This document shows, piece by piece, positions 57,357 to 64,000 of a DNA stretch of 64,000 nucleotides. This DNA is from an uncultured Burkholderiales bacterium (GTDB lineage: Bacteria; Pseudomonadota; Gammaproteobacteria; Burkholderiales; Burkholderiaceae_C): positions 1-64,000 of the forward strand of contig CAILCI010000033.1 in NCBI GenBank assembly GCA_903832625.1, given 5' to 3'. Both the position numbers and the translations under genes were made by a program. The notes below the pieces were generated by a model that saw nothing but the letters and a program-made list of their open reading frames with translations, had not been told where the DNA came from and did no database searches. Position 1 is the first letter of the stretch, and every line of letters begins with the position of its first letter.

Positions 57357-58559
57357 ATGCCCTCCACATTTGCTTTTTCAAAACTCTTTTGTATCGGTTC
57401 TTTGAGCTTGTTGACCTGTGCAAGCTGGGCGCAAAACACCCTCAAGATCGGTGAAATCAACAGCTACAAAGCGCAACCCGCCTTTTTGGAACCCTACAAA
57501 AAAGGCATGGAACTCGCGGTAGAAGAAATCAATGCCGCTGGTGGCGTCAACGGCAAAAAGTTGGAATTGATCACCCGCGACGACAACGCCAACCCCGGCG
57601 ACGCCGTGCGCGCAGCCGAAGAGCTGCTCAGCCGCGAAAAGGTAGATGTCTTGAGCGGCGCGTTTTTGTCCAACATCGGCTTGGCTTTGGGCGACTTTGC
57701 CAAGCAACGCAAGGTGTTTTTCTTGGCGGGCGAGCCACTGACCGACAAAATGGTCTGGCAAAACGGCAATGCCTACACCTTTCGCTTGCGCGCCTCAACT
57801 TACATGCAAGTCGCCATGCTGGTGCCCGAAGCGGCCAAGCTGAAGAAAAAACGCTGGGCGGTGGTCTACCCCAATTACGAATACGGCCAGTCGGCGGCGG
57901 CCACCTTCAAGCAGTTGCTCAAAGCCGCGCAACCCGATGTGGAGTTTGTCGCGGAACAAGCGCCGGCACTGGGCAAGATTGACGCGGGTTCTGTGACCCA
58001 AGCCTTGGCCGATGCCAAGCCCGATGCGATTTTCAACGTGTTGTTTGCCGCCGACTTGACCAAGTTTGTGCGCGAGGGCAACACACGCGGCTTGTTTGAC
58101 AAGCGCAGCGTGGTGAGCTTGCTCACGGGCGAGCCCGAGTATTTGGAGCCACTCAAAGACGAAACGCCCAATGGCTGGATCGTCACAGGCTACCCTTGGT
58201 ACGGCATTCAAACGCCTGAGCACAAAGCTTTCTTTTTGGCCTATCACCGCAAATACAACGACCATCCGCGCTTGGGCTCCATCGTGGGCTACAGCATGAT
58301 TCAAGCGCTGGCGGCGGGCATTGGCAAAGCCAAAAGCACCGACAACGATGCACTGGTGCGGGCGTTCACGGGCTTGAAGTTCAGCACACCGTTTGGTCCG
58401 GTGATGTTCCGCGCACAAGATCACCAATCGACCATGGGCGCATTTCTGGGCTACACCAAAAACGAAGGCGGCAAAGGCGTGATGGTGGACTACCGTTACA
58501 TTGACGGCGCCAGCGTTCAACCCAGCGACGACGTGGTGAAAAAGCTGCGCAACGAGTAA
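57357..58559 (+). CDS. ABC transporter substrate-binding protein (LivK/HAAT type)
   Basis: The 400-residue protein has a signal peptide (cleavage near SWA-QNT) and the two-lobed periplasmic binding fold of the branched-chain amino acid group (KIGEINSYKAQPAFLEP; GGVNGKKLELITRDDNANPGDAVRAAEEL). The ligand is unknown; members of this family also bind amides, urea and aromatic acids. The start at ATG 57357 was chosen for the signal peptide. The permease gene follows after 9 nt. Confidence 0.9.
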   Translation: MPSTFAFSKLFCIGSLSLLTCASWAQNTLKIGEINSYKAQPAFLEPYKKGMELAVEEINAAGGVNGKKLELITRDDNANPGDAVRAAEELLSREKVDVLSGAFLSNIGLALGDFAKQRKVFFLAGEPLTDKMVWQNGNAYTFRLRASTYMQVAMLVPEAAKLKKKRWAVVYPNYEYGQSAAATFKQLLKAAQPDVEFVAEQAPALGKIDAGSVTQALADAKPDAIFNVLFAADLTKFVREGNTRGLFDKRSVVSLLTGEPEYLEPLKDETPNGWIVTGYPWYGIQTPEHKAFFLAYHRKYNDHPRLGSIVGYSMIQALAAGIGKAKSTDNDALVRAFTGLKFSTPFGPVMFRAQDHQSTMGAFLGYTKNEGGKGVMVDYRYIDGASVQPSDDVVKKLRNE

Positions 58560-58568
58560 GCCCCGCGC

Positions 58569-60512
58569 ATGGACTTCGCCAGCTTGACCGTGCAAGCCCT
58601 CAACGGGCTGGCCAGCGCGTCTTCGTTGTTTTTGGTGGCCTCCGGCTTGTCGCTGATTTTTGGTGTGACGCGCATCGTCAACTTTGCGCATGGCTCGTTT
58701 TTCATGCTGGGCTTGTATCTGGCCTATTCTTTGACCGATTTTTTGGGCGCGCGATTGGGCTTGGCGGTGAGCTTTTGGCCGTCGTTGTTGCTGGCCTCGG
58801 TGGTGACGGGTTTGCTGGGCGCACTGGTGGAGGTGTTGGTGTTGCGACGCATCTACCGCGCCAGCGAGTTGTTTCAATTGCTGGCCACCTTTGCGCTGGT
58901 CCTGGTGTTGCAAGACGCCACGCTGTGGCTGTGGGGCGCAGAAGATTTGCTGGGGCCGCGCGCACCCGGTTTGACGGGTTTTGTGAGCTTGCTGGACAGA
59001 CGCCTGCCCAGCTATGACTTGTTCTTGATGGCCGCAGGCCCTTTGGTGTTGGGTCTGTTGTGGTGGTTTTTAAAACGCACCCGCTTTGGCTTGCTGATCC
59101 GCGCTGCCACGCAAGACCGCGAGATGGTGGGCGCTTTGGGCGTGCCGCAACAATGGTTGTTCACCGGCGTGTTTGCTTTGGGCTGCGCCTTGGCGGGCTT
59201 AGGAGGCGCACTGCAATTGCCGCGTGAGCCAGCGCATTTGGGGTTGGATTTACAAACCATTGGCGACGCCTTTGTGGTGGTGGTGGTGGGCGGCATGGGG
59301 TCGATTCCGGGCGCTTATGTGGCGGCGGTCTTGATTGCGCAAATCAAAGCGCTGTGCATTGGATTGGGCACCGTCGAGCTGTTGGGCGTGTCGTTTGCAT
59401 TTTCCAAACTCACCTTGGTGGCCGAATTTTTGGTGATGGCATTGGTGCTGGTGTTCAAGCCTTGGGGCTTGATGGGCAAGCCGCAAACCACGGTCCGAAC
59501 ACAACATATCGAGCAACCGCTCAGCCTCAACTCACGCGGACAAACAGCGCTGTGGGCCTTGTGCTTGGGACTGCTGTGCGCTTTACCGCAACTCGCCAGC
59601 GATTCGCCTTACACCGTGGTGTTGGCGGTCGATGTGTTGGTGGCGGTGTTGTTTGCCAGCAGCTTGCACTTTATTTTGGGCCCGGCGGGACTGCACTCGT
59701 TTGGCCATGCGGCGTATTTTGGCGTGGGCGCTTATGCGGCAGCGCTGTTGTTGCAACGTGTGGCCTTGCCCATGCCGTTGAGCTTGGCGATGGCACCGTT
59801 CGCCAGTGCTTTGCTGGCCGTTGTGTTTGGCTGGTTCTGTGTGCGTTTGTCGGGCGTGTATTTGGCCATGCTCACCTTGGCGTTTGGTCAAATCATGTGG
59901 TCGATTGTGTTTCAGTGGGACGATCTGACGGGCGGCAGCAATGGTTTGACGGGCATTTGGGCCTCAGAATTTTGGGCTGACAAAACCCAGTTTTTTTATG
60001 GCGTTCTGGCCGTTGTGGGCTGGAGCGTTTTTGTGCTGCGGCGCATTTTGCACGCGCCCTTTGGCTATGCCTTGCGCGCCAGTCGAGACTCTGAATTGCG
60101 CGCTGCTGCTTTGGGGCTGAATGTCAAGCGACTGCAATGGTTGGGCTTTGTGGTGGCCGCGTTTTTTGCGGGCTTGGGTGGCGCCTTGTTTGCGTTTGCC
60201 AAAGGCAATATGTCGCCTGAGGTGCTGGGTATTTCACGCTCGGTCGATGGCTTGGTGATGGTCTTGCTGGGCGGTGTGCAAAGCCTGAGCGGGCCAGTGC
60301 TCGGCGCGTTGAGCTTCACGCTGCTGCAAGACAGCGTGGCGCGCAGCACCGAGTATTGGCGTGCTTTGTTGGGCGGCATTTTGCTGCTGTTGGTGATTGC
60401 ACTGCCCCATGGCCTGACGGGGTTGGGCTTGCTAAATTGGCGGGGCTTTTATGTGCGGTGTGTGTCGCGACTCAAGTCACGCCTGTGGCCGCAAAGGAGC
60501 GACCATGCTTGA
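58569..60512 (+). CDS. Fused LivH-LivM branched-chain-type ABC permease
   Basis: The 647-residue protein joins two permease domains that are usually separate: a LivH-like half (about 1-300; LFGVTRIVNFAHGSFFMLG and the EAA-like loop GGLGGALQLPRE) and a LivM-like half (about 320-635; GPAGLHSFGHAAYFGVGAYAA and RASRDSELRAAALGLNV). A single polypeptide would give a fixed 1:1 ratio. Its stop overlaps the ATPase gene by 8 nt. Confidence 0.9.
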   Translation: MDFASLTVQALNGLASASSLFLVASGLSLIFGVTRIVNFAHGSFFMLGLYLAYSLTDFLGARLGLAVSFWPSLLLASVVTGLLGALVEVLVLRRIYRASELFQLLATFALVLVLQDATLWLWGAEDLLGPRAPGLTGFVSLLDRRLPSYDLFLMAAGPLVLGLLWWFLKRTRFGLLIRAATQDREMVGALGVPQQWLFTGVFALGCALAGLGGALQLPREPAHLGLDLQTIGDAFVVVVVGGMGSIPGAYVAAVLIAQIKALCIGLGTVELLGVSFAFSKLTLVAEFLVMALVLVFKPWGLMGKPQTTVRTQHIEQPLSLNSRGQTALWALCLGLLCALPQLASDSPYTVVLAVDVLVAVLFASSLHFILGPAGLHSFGHAAYFGVGAYAAALLLQRVALPMPLSLAMAPFASALLAVVFGWFCVRLSGVYLAMLTLAFGQIMWSIVFQWDDLTGGSNGLTGIWASEFWADKTQFFYGVLAVVGWSVFVLRRILHAPFGYALRASRDSELRAAALGLNVKRLQWLGFVVAAFFAGLGGALFAFAKGNMSPEVLGISRSVDGLVMVLLGGVQSLSGPVLGALSFTLLQDSVARSTEYWRALLGGILLLLVIALPHGLTGLGLLNWRGFYVRCVSRLKSRLWPQRSDHA

Positions 60513-61248
60513 GGTGCGGCATCTTCATAAATCGTTTGGCACGCAGCGTGTGGTGAACGATGTGTCGTTTGATGTGGCGGCTGGCGAAATCGTGGCGCTG
60601 ATTGGGCCCAACGGCGCGGGCAAATCGACCACCTTCAACATGCTCAACGGCCAGTTGGCGGCTGACTCTGGGCAGATTAGCCTCAACGCAAAACCTATGC
60701 TCGGCTTGAAGCCGCATGAGATTTGCCGCTTGGGCGTGGGGCGCACGTTTCAAATTGCGCAAACCTTTGGCTCGCTCACTGTGCTCGAAAACGTGCAAAT
60801 GGCCTTGATCGCCCATCACCAAAAAAGCTGGCGGTTTTGGCAACGCGCGACACTCTTTCACACCGAGCAAGCACTGGCTTTGCTCACGCAGGTTGAGCTG
60901 CAAGCCCAAGCCACACAAGCCTGTAGCGCCTTGGCCTATGGCGACATCAAACGTCTGGAGCTGGCGATGGTGCTGGCCGCGCAACCGCGTTTGTTGCTGT
61001 TGGACGAACCCACCGCAGGCATGGCCAGCGCCGAGCGCCACGAATTGATGGCTTTGGTGAGGCATTTGGTCACGCAGCACCAAATGGCGGCCTTGTTCAC
61101 CGAACACAGCATGGACGTGGTGTTTGACTTTGCCGACCGGCTGGTGGTCATGGCCGCAGGACGAATCATTGCGCAAGGTAGCGCCGCTGCGGTTCGCGAC
61201 AACCCACAGGTGCAAGCGGTGTACTTTGGCAGCGGGGGGTTGGTATGA
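60505..61248 (+). CDS. ABC transporter ATP-binding protein (LivG type)
   Basis: The 247-residue protein has Walker A GPNGAGKST, the family's degenerate signature region SALAYGDIKRLELAMVLA and Walker B LLLLDEPTAGM. It powers the fused permease. The start at 60505 follows an AAAGGAG site; its stop overlaps the next gene by 4 nt. Confidence 0.93.
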   Translation: MLEVRHLHKSFGTQRVVNDVSFDVAAGEIVALIGPNGAGKSTTFNMLNGQLAADSGQISLNAKPMLGLKPHEICRLGVGRTFQIAQTFGSLTVLENVQMALIAHHQKSWRFWQRATLFHTEQALALLTQVELQAQATQACSALAYGDIKRLELAMVLAAQPRLLLLDEPTAGMASAERHELMALVRHLVTQHQMAALFTEHSMDVVFDFADRLVVMAAGRIIAQGSAAAVRDNPQVQAVYFGSGGLV

Positions 61249-61904
61249 GCGCCAAGCCTTTGCTCTCTTGCCAACACCTCAACGCTTGGTACGGCGCAGC
61301 GCAGGTGGTGTTTGACATTAGCCTGCAAATTGCACCGGGCGAAGTGGTTGCCTTGACAGGCAGCAACGGCGCGGGCAAATCGAGCACGCTCAAAGCCTTG
61401 ATGGGTTTGATGCCCAAGCGCAGCGGATTGATGACATTTGCAGGCCTCGATATTTCAAACGCCCAGCCCTATCAAGCCGCGCAACTGGGCTTGGGTTATG
61501 TGCCGGAAGACCGACGCATTTTTACCGACCTCACCGTGCTGGAGAACTTGCAAGTCGGCATGCAAGCCCAGCGCCAAAAAGACCGCGCCAAGACTTGGAC
61601 TTTGGACACCGTGTTTTCGCTCTTTCCCGCATTGCGCGAGATGCAGCACCGCGCCAGCGCACACATGAGCGGCGGCGAGCAGCAAATGCTCAGCATTGCC
61701 CGCACCCTCATGGGCAACCCCAAGCTGCTGTTGCTGGACGAACCCTCAGAAGGCGTCGCACCCGTGGTGGCAGAGCTACTCGCGCAGGCCATTTTGACCA
61801 TGAAGGCGCAAGGCGTGAGCGTGTTGCTGTCGGAGCAAAATTTGGCCTTCACACGCCTCGTGTGCGACCGCACCTACACACTGGCCAAAGGTCAATTGGT
61901 ATGA
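61245..61904 (+). CDS. ABC transporter ATP-binding protein (LivF type)
   Basis: The 219-residue protein has Walker A GSNGAGKSS, signature MSGGEQQMLSIAR and Walker B LLLLDEPSEG. It is the second ATPase of the branched-chain-type importer. The stop overlaps the nicotinamidase start (ATGA at 61901-61904). Confidence 0.93.
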   Translation: MSAKPLLSCQHLNAWYGAAQVVFDISLQIAPGEVVALTGSNGAGKSSTLKALMGLMPKRSGLMTFAGLDISNAQPYQAAQLGLGYVPEDRRIFTDLTVLENLQVGMQAQRQKDRAKTWTLDTVFSLFPALREMQHRASAHMSGGEQQMLSIARTLMGNPKLLLLDEPSEGVAPVVAELLAQAILTMKAQGVSVLLSEQNLAFTRLVCDRTYTLAKGQLV

Positions 61905-62521
61905 GAGCCGATGCTGCTTTGTTGGTCATCGATGTTCAAAATTCTTTTGTCGAAGGGGGCGCGTTGGCCGTGCCGCAGGGCTCGCACGTCGTGCCTGTTG
62001 TCAATCGGCTCATGCCGCTTTTTGCGCATGTGGTGCTCACCCAAGACTGGCATACGGCGCAGCACCAATCGTTTGCCAGCGCACATGCGGGCAAACAAGC
62101 CTTTGAAAAAACGCAGTTTTTTTACGGCGAACAAATCCTGTGGCCCGACCATTGCGTGCAAGGCACGCACGGCGCTGAGTTACATGCCGATTTACATACG
62201 CACCACGCTGATCTTATTTTGCGCAAAGGCTGCGACCCGCAGGTAGACAGCTATTCCGCTTTCATGCACGCTGACCGCACGAGCTTGACCGGTCTTGCCA
62301 GTTTCTTAAAAGAACGCAGCGTGCGCGCGGTGTATTGCTGTGGACTCGCCACCGATTTTTGTGTGGCCTGGACAGCGATAGACGCCCGCGCCGCAGGCTT
62401 TGCCACCTACGTGGTGGAAGACGCTTGTCGCGCCATCGACCTCAACGGCTCTTTGGCTGCCGCTTGGCACGCCATGACCAACGCGGGTGTGCAGCGCACA
62501 ACCTCTGCTGCGCTGACTTAA
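61901..62521 (+). CDS. pncA: Nicotinamidase-family amidohydrolase
   Basis: The 206-residue protein is in the isochorismatase-like hydrolase group. The catalytic Asp11 lies in LLVIDVQNSFVEGGAL, metal-binding residues in LTQDWHTAQHQSFAS (Asp and His), the catalytic Lys in LILRKGCDP and the Cys in CGLATDFCVAWT. These match nicotinamidase (nicotinamide to nicotinate, NAD salvage). Coupling to the ABC importer hints that the transported solute may be nicotinamide or a related amide. Its end overlaps the HAD gene by 4 nt. Confidence 0.88.
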   Translation: MRADAALLVIDVQNSFVEGGALAVPQGSHVVPVVNRLMPLFAHVVLTQDWHTAQHQSFASAHAGKQAFEKTQFFYGEQILWPDHCVQGTHGAELHADLHTHHADLILRKGCDPQVDSYSAFMHADRTSLTGLASFLKERSVRAVYCCGLATDFCVAWTAIDARAAGFATYVVEDACRAIDLNGSLAAAWHAMTNAGVQRTTSAALT

Positions 62522-63294
62522 GCCTTTGTCGCCAATAAAAACCGCGCCAACTCGACAAAGCCCGCGCCGCGTTCTTGCTGCGTGATGTAGCGCGGCAAAT
62601 GACTCAGGCTGTGGGCGCACTGTGCAATATTGGCTACGCCCACGCTGTGAATGAAATGCTCAAACATCACCACGTCATTGGCTGAGTCGCCCACATACAC
62701 CCAATGATTGAGCTCGTCTTGAAGGTCGCGCCCCAAGAGTTCACGCACCACCCACTGCGCGCCCACCCATTTGTTGTGCTGCCCAAACCAGCCATTGATA
62801 TGGATGCTGCTGACCGTGGCTGTCATGCCGTGCGCGCGCATGATGCGCACCACTTCTGCAATTTCGTCTTTGTTCAAATGCGCAAACTCGCTGTGGTCAA
62901 TGGCGATGTCGGTCTCGCGGCCTGCACTGTCTTGCGCCAAACGCGCTTGTGGCATGGTTTGCAAAATGTTCGCCGCCACTTGCGCCATGCGGTGTTGGTT
63001 AGTTTGGCGCGTGGCGGCGTCTTGCAAATACAGCTTGGTCTGCCCGCGCAAGGCCACTGCGCCGTTTTCGGCCACGATGGCGTCAATCGGCCAGGTGTTG
63101 GCGAACGGCTCGCTCCAGCCCACGGGTCGGCCTGTGATGGCAATGACCGCCAGCCCCGCCGCTTTGAGCGCACCCAAAGCAGCCACCACGTCGGGCGAGA
63201 CTTGGCCGTGGCTGGTGAGCGTGTCGTCAATGTCGGTCAACACGCCGCGAATATGGGCGCGCGACGCAAGTGGCCAGTGTTTAAGTTCTAACAT
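62518..63294 (-). CDS. HAD-superfamily IIB phosphatase
   Basis: The 258-residue protein carries HAD motif I in LTDIDDTLTSHG (nucleophile Asp), a Thr in ITGRPVGW for motif II and motif IV in YVGDSANDVVMF. The cap is of type C2B, as in mannosyl-3-phosphoglycerate and sucrose phosphatases. The substrate cannot be told. It converges with pncA. Confidence 0.85.
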   Translation of the reverse strand: MLELKHWPLASRAHIRGVLTDIDDTLTSHGQVSPDVVAALGALKAAGLAVIAITGRPVGWSEPFANTWPIDAIVAENGAVALRGQTKLYLQDAATRQTNQHRMAQVAANILQTMPQARLAQDSAGRETDIAIDHSEFAHLNKDEIAEVVRIMRAHGMTATVSSIHINGWFGQHNKWVGAQWVVRELLGRDLQDELNHWVYVGDSANDVVMFEHFIHSVGVANIAQCAHSLSHLPRYITQQERGAGFVELARFLLATKA

Positions 63295-63402
63295 GTTGTG
63301 TTCGATTGGTGGTTTTCACGTAGCTTGCGCATTGGCAATCAGCGTCAAAATAGTTTCATTTGGGCTAGGCAAGATGTTTGGCTTTACACACTGGAGACTC
63401 AG

Positions 63403-64000
63403 ATGACATTGACTGCATTGAATTTACGCCTGTTGGGCTTGGGCTTGCTCACGAGTTTGTGCAGCTTACAAGCGCAAGCCGAGATTGAAATTCAATGGTG
63501 GCATTCCATGACCGCCGTCAACAACGAATGGGTCAACGACTTGGCGAAAAACTTCAACGCCACCCAAAAAGATTACAAGATTGTGCCCGTCTACAAAGGC
63601 GCTTACGACGAATCCATGACCGCTGCTGTCGCCGCCTACCGCGCAGGCAACGCACCTGCGATTTTGCAGGTGTTTGAAGTCGGCACGGCCACCATGATGG
63701 CCAGCAAAGGCGTGGTCATGCCGGTTGGTCAAATCATGAAAGATGCGGGCTATAAGTTCGACCCGTCTGTGTACGTGCCAGCCGTTGCGGGTTATTACAC
63801 AGCGCCTAACGGGCAAATGCTGTCTTTCCCGTTCAACAGCTCCACCACGGTGTTTTATTTCAACAAAGACGCATTCAAAGCCGCAGGCATCAGCACCGAT
63901 AAAGCGCCCGCCACTTGGCCTGAAGTGGCGCTGGCAGCGGCCAAACTCAAAGCTAACGGCCACAAATGTCCGCTGACCATTGCATGGCAAGGCTGGACAC
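63403..64000 (+). CDS. ugpB: sn-glycerol-3-phosphate-type ABC substrate-binding protein, 5' part
   Basis: About 199 residues are present and the frame is open to the right edge. A signal peptide ends near QAQA-EIE; the mature part (EIQWWHSMTAVNNEWVNDLA, LQVFEVGTATMMASKG, FPFNSSTTVFYFNKDAFKAAG) matches UgpB, which binds glycerol-3-phosphate and glycerophosphodiesters in the periplasm. GGAG precedes the ATG by 6 nt. The remaining ugp genes would lie to the right. Confidence 0.88.
   Translation, partial: MTLTALNLRLLGLGLLTSLCSLQAQAEIEIQWWHSMTAVNNEWVNDLAKNFNATQKDYKIVPVYKGAYDESMTAAVAAYRAGNAPAILQVFEVGTATMMASKGVVMPVGQIMKDAGYKFDPSVYVPAVAGYYTAPNGQMLSFPFNSSTTVFYFNKDAFKAAGISTDKAPATWPEVALAAAKLKANGHKCPLTIAWQGWT

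Overview
The window is a contiguous chromosomal segment of a betaproteobacterium of the order Burkholderiales, most likely family Comamonadaceae. The supporting evidence is a torF-glnK-amtB ammonium operon, a split cobalamin-dependent methionine synthase with an S-adenosylhomocysteine (SAH) riboswitch, a Bug-type periplasmic receptor inside a catabolic operon, and split hpaG1/hpaG2 genes. No rRNA, tRNA, CRISPR array, insertion sequence or prophage was seen. The first ~6.7 kb look more AT-rich than the rest and carry accessory-type genes.

Layout. 0-1 kb: no confident gene. 1-6.7 kb: a one-domain voltage-gated cation channel with a Ca-type selectivity filter, a secreted beta-lactamase-fold hydrolase, a secreted alpha/beta hydrolase, a small Cys-rich secreted protein, a di-haem cytochrome c4-like lipoprotein and a fused haem/outer-membrane beta-barrel protein; the last two sit downstream of a perfect FNR/Anr box. 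6.7-14.7 kb: an unusual cassette of an ATP-grasp enzyme, a 63-residue Ala-rich peptide, a WD40 protein, a formylglycine-generating-enzyme (FGE)-fold protein lacking the catalytic cysteines, a TPR-glycosyltransferase and a TonB-dependent receptor. This is the best candidate here for an undescribed system. 14.7-23.5 kb: housekeeping and envelope genes (TlpA, HPP, MBL hydrolase, M48 protease, AmpG-like MFS, two-component system, heptosyltransferase, ilvE).

24.9-34.2 kb: a complete lower homoprotocatechuate (3,4-dihydroxyphenylacetate) meta-cleavage operon, hpaR-G1-G2-E-bug-D-F-H-I, followed by a class II aldolase and a ketopantoate-reductase-like gene. A 26-bp palindrome over the predicted promoter is the likely HpaR operator. 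The monooxygenase genes hpaB/hpaC are not in the window. 34.2-39.7 kb: alr, lplT, glutathione peroxidase, glcF and glcE. 39.7-42.6 kb: amtB, glnK and torF behind a sigma-54 promoter with an NtrC-like site. 42.6-47.2 kb: comM/yifB, then a DUF2063/DUF692 pair divergent from an ECF sigma factor and its DUF1109 anti-sigma; the DUF692 protein has lost most metal-ligand positions and no precursor peptide is adjacent.

47.2-52 kb: methionine synthase in two genes separated by an oppositely oriented outer-membrane protein gene; the larger half is preceded by an SAH riboswitch whose expression platform can be read directly. 52-56 kb: recQ, an unlabelled 42-residue membrane protein, and pckG behind a leader hairpin. 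56-62.5 kb: a LysR regulator divergent from a branched-chain-type ABC transporter with a fused LivH-LivM permease, ending in an overlapping nicotinamidase gene. 62.5-64 kb: a HAD phosphatase and the 5' part of a ugpB-like gene that runs off the right edge.
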